DNA of 64,000 nt, from the NCBI GenBank assembly GCA_041563475.1, contig JBFFMY010000003.1:1-64000 (forward strand), written 5' to 3'. A model generated the notes under the pieces. That model made no database searches, was not told where the DNA came from, and worked only from the letters and a program-made list of their open reading frames with translations. The number at the start of each line of letters is the position of its first letter. Positions within the stretch are counted from its first letter, which is position 1. Below, piece by piece: positions 52,895 through 62,905 of this stretch. The translations under genes and the position numbers were made by a program. Source of the DNA: CAJXZP01 sp041563475 (lineage in GTDB: Bacteria > Bacteroidota > Bacteroidia > Flavobacteriales_G > Salibacteraceae).

Positions 52895-54166
52895 TTAGTT
52901 ATTCAATATTTGAGAACCAATGCCACAATTTAAACAATTCTTTGGTTTACAAAAAGTATTTGTAAGCTCAATTAAGGATTGAGTATCAGCCGCATTTTTG
53001 GCCGAAATATTGTTGTTTTTCCATTTTGTAACCACCGAATTTGATTCAGCGGGCAAAGTATCAAGCAAATGCAAAGCTACATTTTGATATTTACTATTCC
53101 CAATGCTTTTACCATATAAAAATTGCATCGGTACAACAGTATTTATTAAAATATTGGTAATCGAATTATCCCCTATTTTTTTTTGGTAATCTTTTGATCC
53201 GGATGAGAATGAATAATGCGTGTTCCAAAAGCTTGAAGCGGAGATATTTAGAAATTTTGTGCTTGAATTTTTTCCGAAATCTCTTACCAAAACATGAAAC
53301 AAATCTCCAAACTTAAAAATCAATTGGGCAAGCTGAGCAAGTCTTAAGGTCGGGAAGTTTATAGGACGAACCCCTCCAAATTTCCAAATACTTGAATCAA
53401 GGGATGTAAAGCCATATTTGCTCTTTTGATAGGCGAATTCATCCTTCAATTGGGTGAAATAAACATCGTCATTTATTTCATTTATCAGTCCAGAAACACC
53501 AAACAAAATACTTTCAATGATGTGTAAATTATTTCGATGTTTCAGAAGAATCTTTATATCTATACTTTCGCATACCAATTGCATTGGCAAAGCATTGGTT
53601 TTAAACCCAAGGTTTTTACCCAACAAAATAAAAAAAGTTTGAGACCAATCTCCTTTTTGTTTTTTACAAACCTCAGAAATAAAAATAGTTTTGGACTCCA
53701 GCCTATTCACCACTAAGCGATTAAGCCAGGTATGCGTTCGAAATAAATCCAATTCATCCGTTAAGCCCTGACATACTAACTCATGCTTACTTATTTCGAA
53801 TTGATGAAATTTATCCAACACAGATTTTGAAACCCGACCTTTTAATTCTAAGGTTGGGATTCTAACATTATTTTGATCCAAAACCACCTTATCATATTCC
53901 CAAACCACATGAAGAATAGTATTTTCATAGGCTTTATCCAGTTGATGTTTATGCCGAAACCAATCAGATGATTTTAAATGAATTTCTACTTGCCCTGCCC
54001 AAATGATTTGATCAATTTGTATCTTAGCATTAGAAAAATCAGGGCCAGACTCCGTGTTATGGATTCCAGAATTTAGTATTTGAAGAGATTCTCCCTTTAC
54101 GGATTTGAGGTCGTTAAAATTGAAAATTTTGTATTTCCAGAGGTAATGTAAAAATTTCTCGGTCAT
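52895..54166 (-). CDS. DUF2851 family protein
   Basis: 423 residues from the ATG at 54166 (MTEKFLHYLWKYK); an earlier start would lengthen it by ten residues of poor family match. Conserved blocks include ESGPDFSNAKIQIDQIIWAGQVEIHLKSSDW and HVVWEYDKVV near the N-terminus, and a C-terminal FCKPKNCLNCGIGSQIL Cys motif. DUF2851 is found in Bacteroidota and has no known function. No signal or membrane segment. Confidence 0.85.
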   Translation of the reverse strand: MTEKFLHYLWKYKIFNFNDLKSVKGESLQILNSGIHNTESGPDFSNAKIQIDQIIWAGQVEIHLKSSDWFRHKHQLDKAYENTILHVVWEYDKVVLDQNNVRIPTLELKGRVSKSVLDKFHQFEISKHELVCQGLTDELDLFRTHTWLNRLVVNRLESKTIFISEVCKKQKGDWSQTFFILLGKNLGFKTNALPMQLVCESIDIKILLKHRNNLHIIESILFGVSGLINEINDDVYFTQLKDEFAYQKSKYGFTSLDSSIWKFGGVRPINFPTLRLAQLAQLIFKFGDLFHVLVRDFGKNSSTKFLNISASSFWNTHYSFSSGSKDYQKKIGDNSITNILINTVVPMQFLYGKSIGNSKYQNVALHLLDTLPAESNSVVTKWKNNNISAKNAADTQSLIELTNTFCKPKNCLNCGIGSQILNN

Positions 54167-54227
54167 GTAACTAGGGTTTGAACCTGAAAGATACAAATTT
54201 CGAGAAAAATCTTAACTAGGATAGAAA

Positions 54228-55049
54228 CTAAACTATGCCATGATTTTTTAAATGAGAAGCCATTTCTAGTTGCAATACTTTGGCGGCTTCACCTGCCTGG
54301 AATCCAAAATCAGAATCATCGGAAGCATAAATTATTCCTCTCGATGAATTCACTAGTAGACCACAATCTTTTGTCATCCCATATTTAACCACATCATCTA
54401 AACTTCCACCTTGCGCACCAACACCGGGGACAAGGAAGAAATGATCTGGCACATGCTTTCTTACTTCACCAATATCTTCTCCACGTGTTGCACCAACTAC
54501 ATACATTAGGTTTCCTGAATTTCCCCAATGGGATGAAACTTTTAAAACTTTTTCGAAAACCTTTTCTCCAGTAACCAAAACTTGTTGTTGAAAATCAAGT
54601 GATCCTTTATTGGAAGTCAAAGCCAATAATATAACCCATTTGTTTTCATATTCTAAAAATGGAGTCACAGAATCCTCTCCCATATAGGGCGCAACAGTTA
54701 CGGAATCGAATTGGTTATTTTCAAAAAATGCCTTAGCATATAATTGCGAAGTGTTCCCAATATCCCCTCGTTTTGCATCGGCAATGGTGAAAATATTTTT
54801 TGGAATATACTCTAATGTTTTTCGAAGGCTAGCCCAACCTTTTTCCCCAAGGCTTTCGTAAAAAGCTATATTTGGTTTGTAGGCTACGCAATAGTCCTTT
54901 GTTGCATCAATAATAGCTTTATTAAATTCAAAAACAGGATCTTCCTTTTCGAGCAAGAATTTAGGTATTTTATTCAAATCCGTATCCAGACCAACGCATA
55001 AAAAGGACTGTTTTCGTTTTATTTCTGCTATTAATTCTGCTCTTGTCAT
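54228..55049 (-). CDS. pyrF: Orotidine 5'-phosphate decarboxylase
   Basis: 273 residues, the long type 2 PyrF. The catalytic Lys and Asp lie in FTIADAKRGDIGNT (DxKxxD array). It converts OMP to UMP in pyrimidine synthesis. It follows prfA by 19 bases. Confidence 0.95.
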   Translation of the reverse strand: MTRAELIAEIKRKQSFLCVGLDTDLNKIPKFLLEKEDPVFEFNKAIIDATKDYCVAYKPNIAFYESLGEKGWASLRKTLEYIPKNIFTIADAKRGDIGNTSQLYAKAFFENNQFDSVTVAPYMGEDSVTPFLEYENKWVILLALTSNKGSLDFQQQVLVTGEKVFEKVLKVSSHWGNSGNLMYVVGATRGEDIGEVRKHVPDHFFLVPGVGAQGGSLDDVVKYGMTKDCGLLVNSSRGIIYASDDSDFGFQAGEAAKVLQLEMASHLKNHGIV

Positions 55050-55068
55050 TCTTACCTTTTTACTGGAT

Positions 55069-56136
55069 TTATTCTCCGTATTGCAATTTAGCCGTATTCT
55101 CTGCCAATTTTAATTCATCAATTACCTTTTGAATATCTCCATCCATAACCGCAGATAAATTATACAAAGTCAACCCAATTCGATGATCGGTTACGCGACC
55201 TTGCGGATAATTATAGGTTCTAATTTTGGCTGATCTATCCCCACTTGAAACCATTCCTTTTCTCTTAACGGAATCCGCCTCTAATTTCTTTTGAAGCTCC
55301 ACATCGTAAATACGTGAACGCAAAACTTGTAATGCTTTTTCATAGTTCCGCGGTTGTGATTTTTGGTCCTGACATTGCGCCACAATTCCTGTTGGAATAT
55401 GGGTTAAACGAACAGCAGAATATGTAGTATTTACAGACTGTCCACCAGGACCTGAAGCACAATACAAATCTTTACGTATATCAGAATTTTTAATCTCCAC
55501 ATCAAATTCATCTGCTTCTGGCAAGACCATAACGGTAGCAGCAGAAGTATGCACTCTTCCTTGTGTTTCGGTTTGAGGAACACGTTGCACACGATGCACC
55601 CCCGCCTCAAATTTTAAATCACCATACACATCTTCTCCAGATACTTCAATAATGATTTCTTTATAGCCACCCATAGTGCCCTCGTTTGAATCCATTACAG
55701 AAACATTCCAACCACGACCCTCACAATATTTAGTATACATTCTAAATAAATCACCTGCAAAAATCGAAGCTTCATCCCCTCCCGTTCCAGCTCTGAATTC
55801 CATTACACAGTTTTTAGAGTCTTCCGGGTCTTTGGGAACAAGTAATTGTTTTAAGTTTTCTTCTAACTCAACTTTTCTTGGTTCTAATTCCTTTAAATCG
55901 TCCTCAGCCATTTGCTTGAATTCCACATCAGATTCAGTAGCAATGATTTCTTTATTTCCTTGAATATTTTCGAGTACCTCTTGATACTGGTCAAATTCTT
56001 GTACAATTTTCTCTAAATCCTTGTATTCCTTATTTAATCTCACGTAACGTTTCATGTCACCAATAATGTCTGGATCAACAATCATTTTAGACACTTCTTG
56101 AAAGCGTTCACGAATTAATTCCAATTTTTCAATCAT
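55069..56136 (-). CDS. prfA: Peptide chain release factor 1
   Basis: 355 residues. The peptidyl-hydrolysis motif GGQ is in SGPGGQSVNT (about residues 226-235). The stop-codon-reading loop has PQT in VPQTETQG, the P-x-T tripeptide of RF1 rather than the SPF of RF2. It starts 11 bases after purM and is followed by pyrF. Confidence 0.96.
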   Translation of the reverse strand: MIEKLELIRERFQEVSKMIVDPDIIGDMKRYVRLNKEYKDLEKIVQEFDQYQEVLENIQGNKEIIATESDVEFKQMAEDDLKELEPRKVELEENLKQLLVPKDPEDSKNCVMEFRAGTGGDEASIFAGDLFRMYTKYCEGRGWNVSVMDSNEGTMGGYKEIIIEVSGEDVYGDLKFEAGVHRVQRVPQTETQGRVHTSAATVMVLPEADEFDVEIKNSDIRKDLYCASGPGGQSVNTTYSAVRLTHIPTGIVAQCQDQKSQPRNYEKALQVLRSRIYDVELQKKLEADSVKRKGMVSSGDRSAKIRTYNYPQGRVTDHRIGLTLYNLSAVMDGDIQKVIDELKLAENTAKLQYGE

Positions 56137-56147
56137 TTTCTTCTCTC

Positions 56148-57311
56148 TTAATAAGTGAATGTTCCAAATTCAGATTTTATCACTAATTCTCTTTTTCCCG
56201 ACTCTTCTACGCGACCTACAATTTTGGCAGAGATATTATAGCTTTCAGAAATTTTTATTATTTCCTTCGCAGTATTTTCATCGGTGTAAATTTCCATTCT
56301 ATGTCCCATATTAAACACCTGGTACATTTCTTTCCATTCTGTTTCCGACTGCTCTTTTATTAATTTAAACAATGGCGGGATTTCGAATAAATTATCCTTT
56401 ACCACTCTGTGCTCACCAACAAAATGTAAAATTTTGGTCTGCGCACCGCCAGAGCAATGAATCATTCCATCAATTTTATTCCGATAGTCTTTTAACAAGG
56501 CTGCAATAACTGGTGCATACGTTCTCGTAGGAGACAAAACCAGTTTACCTGCATCAATGGGCGAACCCTCTACTAATGAGGTTAAATTCATACCACCGCT
56601 ATACACTAATTCTGCATCAATGGACGAATCATACGTTTCTGGATATTTATTGGCAACAGACTTACTAAATACATCATGACGGGCAGATGTAAGACCATTA
56701 CTACCCATTCCACCATTGTATTCACTTTCGTAAGATGCTTGACCAAAAGAGGCCAAACCAACTATTACATTTCCTGGCTTAATATTGGCATTATCAATTA
56801 CTTCACTCTTTTTTAATCGCGCAACAACAGTTGAATCTACAATTATGGTTCGCACCAAATCGCCCACATCGGCAGTTTCACCACCTGTTGTAATGATATC
56901 TACACCGTATTTGCGCAAGCTATCTGTTAATTCTTCTGTACCTTCAATTATAGCTTTAATTACTTCTCCAGGGATTAATCCCTTATTTCGTCCAATAGTG
57001 GATGAAAGCATAATTGGGCCCGTAGCACCCACACATAGCAAATCATCAATATTCATTATCAAAGCATCTTGGGCAATTCCTTTCCAAACTGAAATATCTC
57101 CAGTTTCTTTCCAATACGCATACGCCAAAGATGATTTCGTGCCAGCTCCATCTGCATGCATCACGATACAATGATCTGGACTTCCGGTAAGATAATCGGG
57201 AACTATTTTGCAGAAAGCTTTAGGAAACAAACCTTTATCAATGTTTGCAATTGCTTTATGAACATCAGTTTTTTCAGCTGAAACGCCTCTTTTTTCGTAT
57301 TTAGATGCCAT
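56148..57311 (-). CDS. purM: Phosphoribosylformylglycinamidine cyclo-ligase (AIR synthase)
   Basis: 387 residues, the Bacteroidota-type PurM, somewhat longer than the E. coli enzyme. It makes AIR from FGAM with ATP. Recognisable blocks are GTKSSLAYAYWKETG, MNIDDLLCVGATGPIML, GGETADVGDLV and the ATP-binding GLASFGQASYESEYNGGMGSNGLT region. It heads the purM-prfA-pyrF run. Confidence 0.93.
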   Translation of the reverse strand: MASKYEKRGVSAEKTDVHKAIANIDKGLFPKAFCKIVPDYLTGSPDHCIVMHADGAGTKSSLAYAYWKETGDISVWKGIAQDALIMNIDDLLCVGATGPIMLSSTIGRNKGLIPGEVIKAIIEGTEELTDSLRKYGVDIITTGGETADVGDLVRTIIVDSTVVARLKKSEVIDNANIKPGNVIVGLASFGQASYESEYNGGMGSNGLTSARHDVFSKSVANKYPETYDSSIDAELVYSGGMNLTSLVEGSPIDAGKLVLSPTRTYAPVIAALLKDYRNKIDGMIHCSGGAQTKILHFVGEHRVVKDNLFEIPPLFKLIKEQSETEWKEMYQVFNMGHRMEIYTDENTAKEIIKISESYNISAKIVGRVEESGKRELVIKSEFGTFTY

Positions 57312-57380
57312 TTTTAATGTGTATTAACGATAGTAATTATTCCCTTGTATTTGAGGTTGCAAAGAAACTATATAAAATAA

Positions 57381-57413
57381 AAAGAGCACCCCTAAATAAT
57401 AGGAATGCTCTTT
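57381..57413 (-). terminator. Rho-independent terminator after the PorE-like gene
   Basis: AAAGAGCA / TGCTCTTT arms with an inner CCTA/TAGG pairing are followed by a T-containing run on the minus strand. It begins 18 bases past the gene's stop, between it and purM. Confidence 0.75.
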
Positions 57414-57430
57414 AAATATTTTAAATAAAT

Positions 57431-59482
57431 CTAATTATCTGAATCCGAATCGTCTTCATTATTTGATTCAGGAGCTGGAGCTTGAGGAGCAGCAGGAACG
57501 TAATCATCACGAAGTACTTGGAATGTCGTTCTACGATTTACTTGATGCGCAGCTTCTTTTTCTTCTTTCGTTGGAAGTTTTGCTATTTCAGCATCTGAAA
57601 TCTTAGGTTGAGACTCTCCATATCCTTTAGCGACCATTCTATCTACAGGAATTCCTTTAGTTACCAAATAATCCACACAACTTTGTGCACGTTTTTGAGA
57701 TAACACTAAATTTCGCGCATCAGTATCACGTGTATCTGTATGAGACATTAATTCAATTACGATGGTAGGATTATCCATTAAAGTTTGGTATAAATAATCT
57801 AACGAATCTTTTGAGTTTACACTATCATTAACTTGTAATTCCCATTTCCCCAAATCATAAAGCACCTCTGGAAATTCAATTTCGCCAACCATTGCTTGCA
57901 ATTTGAAATCATGTATCAATTTAGTGGACTCCATTAAACCAACAGTAGTTTCTTGCCCTTTACCTGCTAAATAGTTTTCTTTTGAAACTTGAATGGTATA
58001 CGAAGTTTCATCTTTAATATATCGTTCCGTACTTCCCGTTACTTGATCGAACTCATAATACCCAAGTTCATCAGAAACAATTTCCACAGTTGAACCATCC
58101 GTACCAATCAACTTAATCGCAACACCGGGTAAAGCTTGTCCATCAGCTACATCTGAAATAGTACCCGCAATGATAAATTTCAAAGGTGGAATTCTGAAAC
58201 TCCAAATATCATCTAAACCTCTACCGCCTGGACGATCTGAAGAAAGGTAGCCTCTATTCGTTGTTCCATCAAACAAAATCCCAAAATCATTATAGGAAGT
58301 ATTAATAGGCGATTTCATATTTTCAACGTTGTCCCATACGTCTTCTGTTCCTCTTCTTTCCGCAACGAATATATCCAAAGCGCCCATTCCTGGGTGACCA
58401 TCCGAAGCAAAGAATAATCTTCCATCATCGTGAATGTAAGGAAACATTTCATCTTCACTCGTGTTGATTGAAGCGCCACAATTTGTTGGGTTAATCCATG
58501 TTTTAGCTTTTCTATCCCATTTTGCGAACCAAATATCTTTCCCGCCAAATCCTCCTGGCATATCAGAAGCAAAAAACAAATACTCATCTTTCAACCCGAC
58601 ACTTGGATGACCAACTGCAGCAGTATCAAATTTTGATAATGGAACCAATTCTGTTTCTGACCATTGGCTACCTATTTGTTTAGACCAATATATTCCACAT
58701 CCCATTGTAGACTTTTTCTCCGTCATACAGCGTGTAAAATACAAAGTTTTAAAACGAGAATCGGAACAAGAACTTCCTTCATTCGCCTGGCCATTATTAA
58801 TAATGTTTTGGCCCTCATCAATTATAGTTGGAACCATCCATTTTTTACTCTTTTTATCTTGTGTACTTGTCCATAATGAAGAATAGTAATCACCGGAATT
58901 AACATCCATGTTATCCCCTACACTACCTTCACGGGTTGAAGTAAAAGCTAAAGATGTATGACGTTTATCGGCCCATGCAGGAGAAAAGTCACGTTGCTTA
59001 GAATTCAATACGGGGTCTTTTTCAACCATGTATCGTGTAGGGTTATCCAACCATTCTTGAGCCATTTCACATTCACCAATAAACTTATCTGCCCTTGGAT
59101 CGTTTGGCGCCATTTCTTTATACCTCTGGAATTCTACAATGGCTTTATCATAAGACCCCATGTTACGCATCGTTTTCGCATAATAAAACTGCGCATCTGG
59201 TTTTTCATACCCTGCTTTCACAGCCTTACTTAACCAAGCTTGTGCATTTGAATAATCTTCAATTTTATAGTAGCAAAAACCTATTTTATACAAAACTTCC
59301 TTTTTGTCGGAGGAAGATTTTACTTTGCTATAGGATTTTTTATATAAATCTACCGCTTCAAAATAGGATCTAGAATCAAATGCCTTATCAGCTTCTGCTG
59401 TTGGATTTTTTTGAGCTAAAATGTTAGTACCTAACAAAATAAACAATAGCATAAGTGGCAAACGAAGTACTTTAAGTTTCAT
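57431..59482 (-). CDS. PorE-like protein: TPR, beta-propeller, carboxypeptidase-regulatory and OmpA_C domains
   Basis: 683 residues with a signal peptide. Domains in order: TPR repeats (about 25-150), a WD40/PD40 beta-propeller (about 155-415) with blades such as YLSSDRPGGRGLDDIWSF, a carboxypeptidase-regulatory-like segment (about 425-515) with VADGQALPGVAIKL, and an OmpA_C domain (about 535-665) with LMSHTDTRDTDARN and the peptidoglycan-binding LSQKRAQSCVDYLV, then an acidic tail. This order matches PorE, the T9SS-associated protein of Porphyromonas, and related Bacteroidota proteins. Peptidoglycan anchoring of the T9SS is inferred, not shown. Promoter at 59541-59571. Confidence 0.85.
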   Translation of the reverse strand: MKLKVLRLPLMLLFILLGTNILAQKNPTAEADKAFDSRSYFEAVDLYKKSYSKVKSSSDKKEVLYKIGFCYYKIEDYSNAQAWLSKAVKAGYEKPDAQFYYAKTMRNMGSYDKAIVEFQRYKEMAPNDPRADKFIGECEMAQEWLDNPTRYMVEKDPVLNSKQRDFSPAWADKRHTSLAFTSTREGSVGDNMDVNSGDYYSSLWTSTQDKKSKKWMVPTIIDEGQNIINNGQANEGSSCSDSRFKTLYFTRCMTEKKSTMGCGIYWSKQIGSQWSETELVPLSKFDTAAVGHPSVGLKDEYLFFASDMPGGFGGKDIWFAKWDRKAKTWINPTNCGASINTSEDEMFPYIHDDGRLFFASDGHPGMGALDIFVAERRGTEDVWDNVENMKSPINTSYNDFGILFDGTTNRGYLSSDRPGGRGLDDIWSFRIPPLKFIIAGTISDVADGQALPGVAIKLIGTDGSTVEIVSDELGYYEFDQVTGSTERYIKDETSYTIQVSKENYLAGKGQETTVGLMESTKLIHDFKLQAMVGEIEFPEVLYDLGKWELQVNDSVNSKDSLDYLYQTLMDNPTIVIELMSHTDTRDTDARNLVLSQKRAQSCVDYLVTKGIPVDRMVAKGYGESQPKISDAEIAKLPTKEEKEAAHQVNRRTTFQVLRDDYVPAAPQAPAPESNNEDDSDSDN

Positions 59483-59540
59483 ATATTTTTCTTTTAAAAC
59501 TTTTAATTTCCCTTAATATTATTAAGGTTTATGAGGGCTC

Positions 59541-59571
59541 CAAAGTAAGTAATTATTTTAAATCTTTCAAA
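59541..59571 (-). promoter_or_regulatory. Promoter for the PorE-like gene (-33 and -7)
   Basis: Minus-strand TTTG (59571-59568), a 19-base spacer, then TTACTTTG (59548-59541), one base from TAnnTTTG. A 7-bp hairpin (CCTTAAT/ATTAAGG, 59511-59527) lies in the leader. Confidence 0.6.
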
Positions 59572-59578
59572 AAAAGAA

Positions 59579-59608
59579 AAAGTCTCTTTTAAAATTAAAA
59601 GAGACTTT
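59579..59608 (-). terminator. Rho-independent terminator after glnA
   Basis: Perfect 14-base arms AAAGTCTCTTTTAA / TTAAAAGAGACTTT separated by two bases, 9 bases past the glnA stop, with T-rich sequence following on the minus strand. It ends eight bases before the -33 element of the next gene. Confidence 0.85.
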
Positions 59609-59617
59609 GAAAATCAA

Positions 59618-61810
59618 CTATTTAGTGAAGAGCATTTCCCTGTATTTAGGTAAAGGCCAATACTTATTATCTATAAGCAATTCCAACTTATCCACATCAT
59701 AACGAATTTTGTGAAAGAATGGTATTACATTATCACAATATGCTCCCGCCTGTGCACGAACTTCATCTAAATTATTTGCCGCTTTTCTTGCCTGTGTCAT
59801 ACTTGCAATATTCTTACGGATATTCTGAATGCGAATTGAAACTTCCTTGATCATTTCAATTTGCTCACTGGCATATGTTTCAAATTCATCTCCAAAAATG
59901 GTTTTAAGACCATTGACATTTTCAACTAACATCTTTTGATACTCAACCGCAGTTGGAATAATGTGGTTTAAACCCATGTCCGCCATCACACGCGACTCAA
60001 TTTGCACGCTTAATTTATACTTTTCTAATTCGATTTCATGCCTTGCTTCTAATTCAATATTTGTGAGCACTTTTAAATCACCGAATAGCTTTTTTGCCTT
60101 CTCTGTAATGAAAAAATCTAAAGCCTCGGGCGTTGTTTTTTTATTATTTAAACCTCTTTTCTCAGCTATTTTGACCCATTCTTCACCATAACCATTCCCA
60201 TCAAAGATGATATTTTTGGATTCAATAATATATGTGCGAAGGATTTCGATAATTGCATCGTCTTTTTTCTTTCCCTTTTCGATCAAAGCATCTACTTCGG
60301 TTTTAAATCGGATAAGTTGTTGCGCCATGGCAGTATTTAATACCGTCATTGGATTTGCACAATTTGCCGTTGACCCAACAGCTCTGAATTCAAACTTATT
60401 TCCCGTAAAAGCAAATGGTGATGTTCTATTTCTATCCGTATTGTCAAGTAGTAGTTCAGGAATTTTACCAATATTTAGTTTTAATTCTGTTTTTTCATCG
60501 GATGACAATTCTTCATTAGCCACTTTTTGCTCCACTTCATTTAGAATCTTACTTAATTGAGAACCAATAAAGATGGAAATGATTGCTGGTGGGGCTTCAT
60601 TTGCGCCCAAACGATGATCGTTACCCGCGGAAGCAATAGAAGCTCTTAACAAATCATCATGCTCACTCACCGCTCGAATGGTATTAATGAAAAAAGTTAG
60701 AAATCGTAAATTGGTTTTTGGTGTATTCCCTGGGTTTAGTAGGTTTCTATGCTTTGAAGAATTAGTACTTAAAGACCAGTTATTGTGTTTTCCAGAACCA
60801 TTGATACCGGCAAATGGCTTTTCATGTAAAAGAACTTTGAAATTATGACGTTCAGCCACACGTTCCATAACATCCATTAATAGTGAATTATGATCAACCG
60901 CTAGGTTACATTCTTCAAATAGTGGGGCGCATTCAAATTGATTTGGAGCCACTTCGTTATGACGGGTCATAACTGGTATGCCTAATTTATGCACTTCTTG
61001 TTCAAAATCACGAATGAAAGCATTAGCTCTGGAAGGAATTGCCCCAAAATAATGATCATCCAACTGTTGGCCTTTTGAAGATGAGTGGCCAAACAAAGTC
61101 CTCCCGGTAAGCAATAAATCTGGACGAGCCATTGCCAAAGCAGAATCCACTAAAAAATATTCTTGTTCCCAGCCTAAAGTAGCATGCACCTTTTCAATAC
61201 TTCTATCGAAATACTGACAAACATCTGTTGCCGCCTTATCAACCGCATGTAAGGCACGTAACAAAGGGGTTTTATAATCTAAAGCTTCACCAGTATAGGC
61301 AATAAACACGGTTGGAATACACAAGGTTTCCCCAATTATAAATGCAGGAGAGGTAGGATCCCAAGCGGTGTATCCACGCGCTTCGAACGTGTTTCTAATC
61401 CCTCCGTTAGGAAAAGATGATGCGTCTGGTTCTTGTTGAATTAATTGCGCACCATCAAATGTTTCAAATGAAGTTCCATCCTCTGCAGGCGTATTAAAGG
61501 AATCATGCTTTTCAGCTGTTCTTCCGGTTAAGGGTTGAAACCAATGCGTATAATGAGTAGCACCTTTTGACATCGCCCAAGATTTCATTCCAGAAGCAAC
61601 CAAATCTGCAACCTTACGATCTAAAGTTGATCCAAAATTGATGGCATTATTCACGCTTTTGTATGCCCCTTCTGAAAGAAATTGGCGCATAGCCTTCTTA
61701 TTGAACACATGGTCTCCGTAATAGTCTGAAATTCTGTGCGAGGGAGGGGTAACTTCTTGGGGCACACGATTCATTGTTTGCTCCAAAGCTTTTAATCTTA
61801 AAGATGCCAT
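59618..61810 (-). CDS. glnA: Glutamine synthetase type III
   Basis: 730 residues, the length of the GlnN (GSIII) class common in Bacteroidota. It forms glutamine from glutamate, ammonium and ATP. It has TRHNEVAPNQFECAPLFEE (glutamate/metal region), KPFAGINGSGKHNNWSLST and RNRTSPFAFTGNKFEFRAVGSTANCANPM (active-site blocks), and a helical C-terminal region. GSIII works as a hexamer-of-dimers and lacks the adenylylation site of GSI. A full-consensus promoter lies upstream. Confidence 0.96.
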   Translation of the reverse strand: MASLRLKALEQTMNRVPQEVTPPSHRISDYYGDHVFNKKAMRQFLSEGAYKSVNNAINFGSTLDRKVADLVASGMKSWAMSKGATHYTHWFQPLTGRTAEKHDSFNTPAEDGTSFETFDGAQLIQQEPDASSFPNGGIRNTFEARGYTAWDPTSPAFIIGETLCIPTVFIAYTGEALDYKTPLLRALHAVDKAATDVCQYFDRSIEKVHATLGWEQEYFLVDSALAMARPDLLLTGRTLFGHSSSKGQQLDDHYFGAIPSRANAFIRDFEQEVHKLGIPVMTRHNEVAPNQFECAPLFEECNLAVDHNSLLMDVMERVAERHNFKVLLHEKPFAGINGSGKHNNWSLSTNSSKHRNLLNPGNTPKTNLRFLTFFINTIRAVSEHDDLLRASIASAGNDHRLGANEAPPAIISIFIGSQLSKILNEVEQKVANEELSSDEKTELKLNIGKIPELLLDNTDRNRTSPFAFTGNKFEFRAVGSTANCANPMTVLNTAMAQQLIRFKTEVDALIEKGKKKDDAIIEILRTYIIESKNIIFDGNGYGEEWVKIAEKRGLNNKKTTPEALDFFITEKAKKLFGDLKVLTNIELEARHEIELEKYKLSVQIESRVMADMGLNHIIPTAVEYQKMLVENVNGLKTIFGDEFETYASEQIEMIKEVSIRIQNIRKNIASMTQARKAANNLDEVRAQAGAYCDNVIPFFHKIRYDVDKLELLIDNKYWPLPKYREMLFTK

Positions 61811-61835
61811 AATTTATAGTTTTTTAAACTTTTGG

Positions 61836-61865
61836 CAAATATACCTAAGATTTTTAGGGGGTCAA
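61836..61865 (-). promoter_or_regulatory. Promoter for glnA (-33 and -7)
   Basis: Minus-strand TTG (61865-61863), a 19-base spacer, then TATATTTG (61843-61836), 25 bases before the ATG. No NtrC-type or sigma-54 site is seen. Confidence 0.75.
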
Positions 61866-61927
61866 GTGAACTTTTTATGATTTTTATCAACAGCTTTTAG
61901 TTTTTTGAGGGGTTATTCCTAAAAAAC

Positions 61928-62905
61928 CTAACTTTTTGTCGTAAGCAAGAAAATATAGAGTCCATAAATAGCAAAAAGTAACACCCCTTCCAATTTAGAA
62001 ATCTTTTTTCCCGTAATCATCAAAGGGAAAAGCAATGCCGAAACACCAATCACCCACCACATATCAATTTCTAGTACACGACTAGTAATGGGAATAGTTT
62101 TAAAAATGGATGTGACACCTAAAATTCCGAGGATATTAAAAATATTGGAGCCAATTAAGTTACCAATAGACAAATCAGAATGTCTTTTAAAGGCGGCCAT
62201 GGCGGAGGTCATTAACTCAGGTAAAGAAGTTCCAAAAGCCACTATTGTTACACTAATTAAATAATCACTAATTCCTAAATTCGTTGCCATTCCTACGGTT
62301 CCATCAACCAATAAATTAGCACCGTAACTAAGCCCTATAGAACCGATAATTATAAACAAAATATCTTTCAAAACAGAAGATGAATGAATTATTGGGTCCG
62401 CATTTTCTTCCGCAAGTTTTGATTTCGTAACTTTTCTAGATTTTCGAATTAAATACACACTAAACCCAACCAAAGCTAATACCATTATTATCCCATTCCA
62501 TTTATTTAAGGATGTTACATAGTCGCCTTCCATTAATGGGTCGTAATTCATCCACATAAAACCAAGAACCAAAAACGAACTTAGCATTAACATTGGCCAA
62601 TCAATTCTATAGGAATTCTTACTTACTTCAATAGGAAAAATGATGGCTGTGATTCCAAGAACCAACGCAATATTGGCAATATTAGAACCCACTACATTAC
62701 CTACAGCAATTCCAGGGTGCTCTGCAAGCATGGCTTTTAAACTTACTATTAATTCTGGTGCGGAAGTACCGAATGAAACCACAGTCATACCTACTACTAG
62801 TGTAGAAATATGAAACCTTAAAGCTATTTGTACAGCCCCTCGAACAAGTAGTTCTCCCCCAGCAACTAGAATAATTATTCCAAGTAGGATGAATACCAAA
62901 TTCAT
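61928..62905 (-). CDS. Calcium/sodium antiporter (CaCA family, YrbG-like)
   Basis: 325 residues with about ten membrane helices in two inverted halves. The alpha repeats are SFGTSAPELIVSLKA (about 45-59) and AFGTSLPELMTSAMA (about 222-236), with the acidic ion-binding Glu in each. Between them is a short cytoplasmic loop (about 155-172). It exchanges Ca2+ for Na+ or another cation. Its ATG overlaps the tatA stop by one base (TAATG). Confidence 0.92.
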   Translation of the reverse strand: MNLVFILLGIIILVAGGELLVRGAVQIALRFHISTLVVGMTVVSFGTSAPELIVSLKAMLAEHPGIAVGNVVGSNIANIALVLGITAIIFPIEVSKNSYRIDWPMLMLSSFLVLGFMWMNYDPLMEGDYVTSLNKWNGIIMVLALVGFSVYLIRKSRKVTKSKLAEENADPIIHSSSVLKDILFIIIGSIGLSYGANLLVDGTVGMATNLGISDYLISVTIVAFGTSLPELMTSAMAAFKRHSDLSIGNLIGSNIFNILGILGVTSIFKTIPITSRVLEIDMWWVIGVSALLFPLMITGKKISKLEGVLLFAIYGLYIFLLTTKS

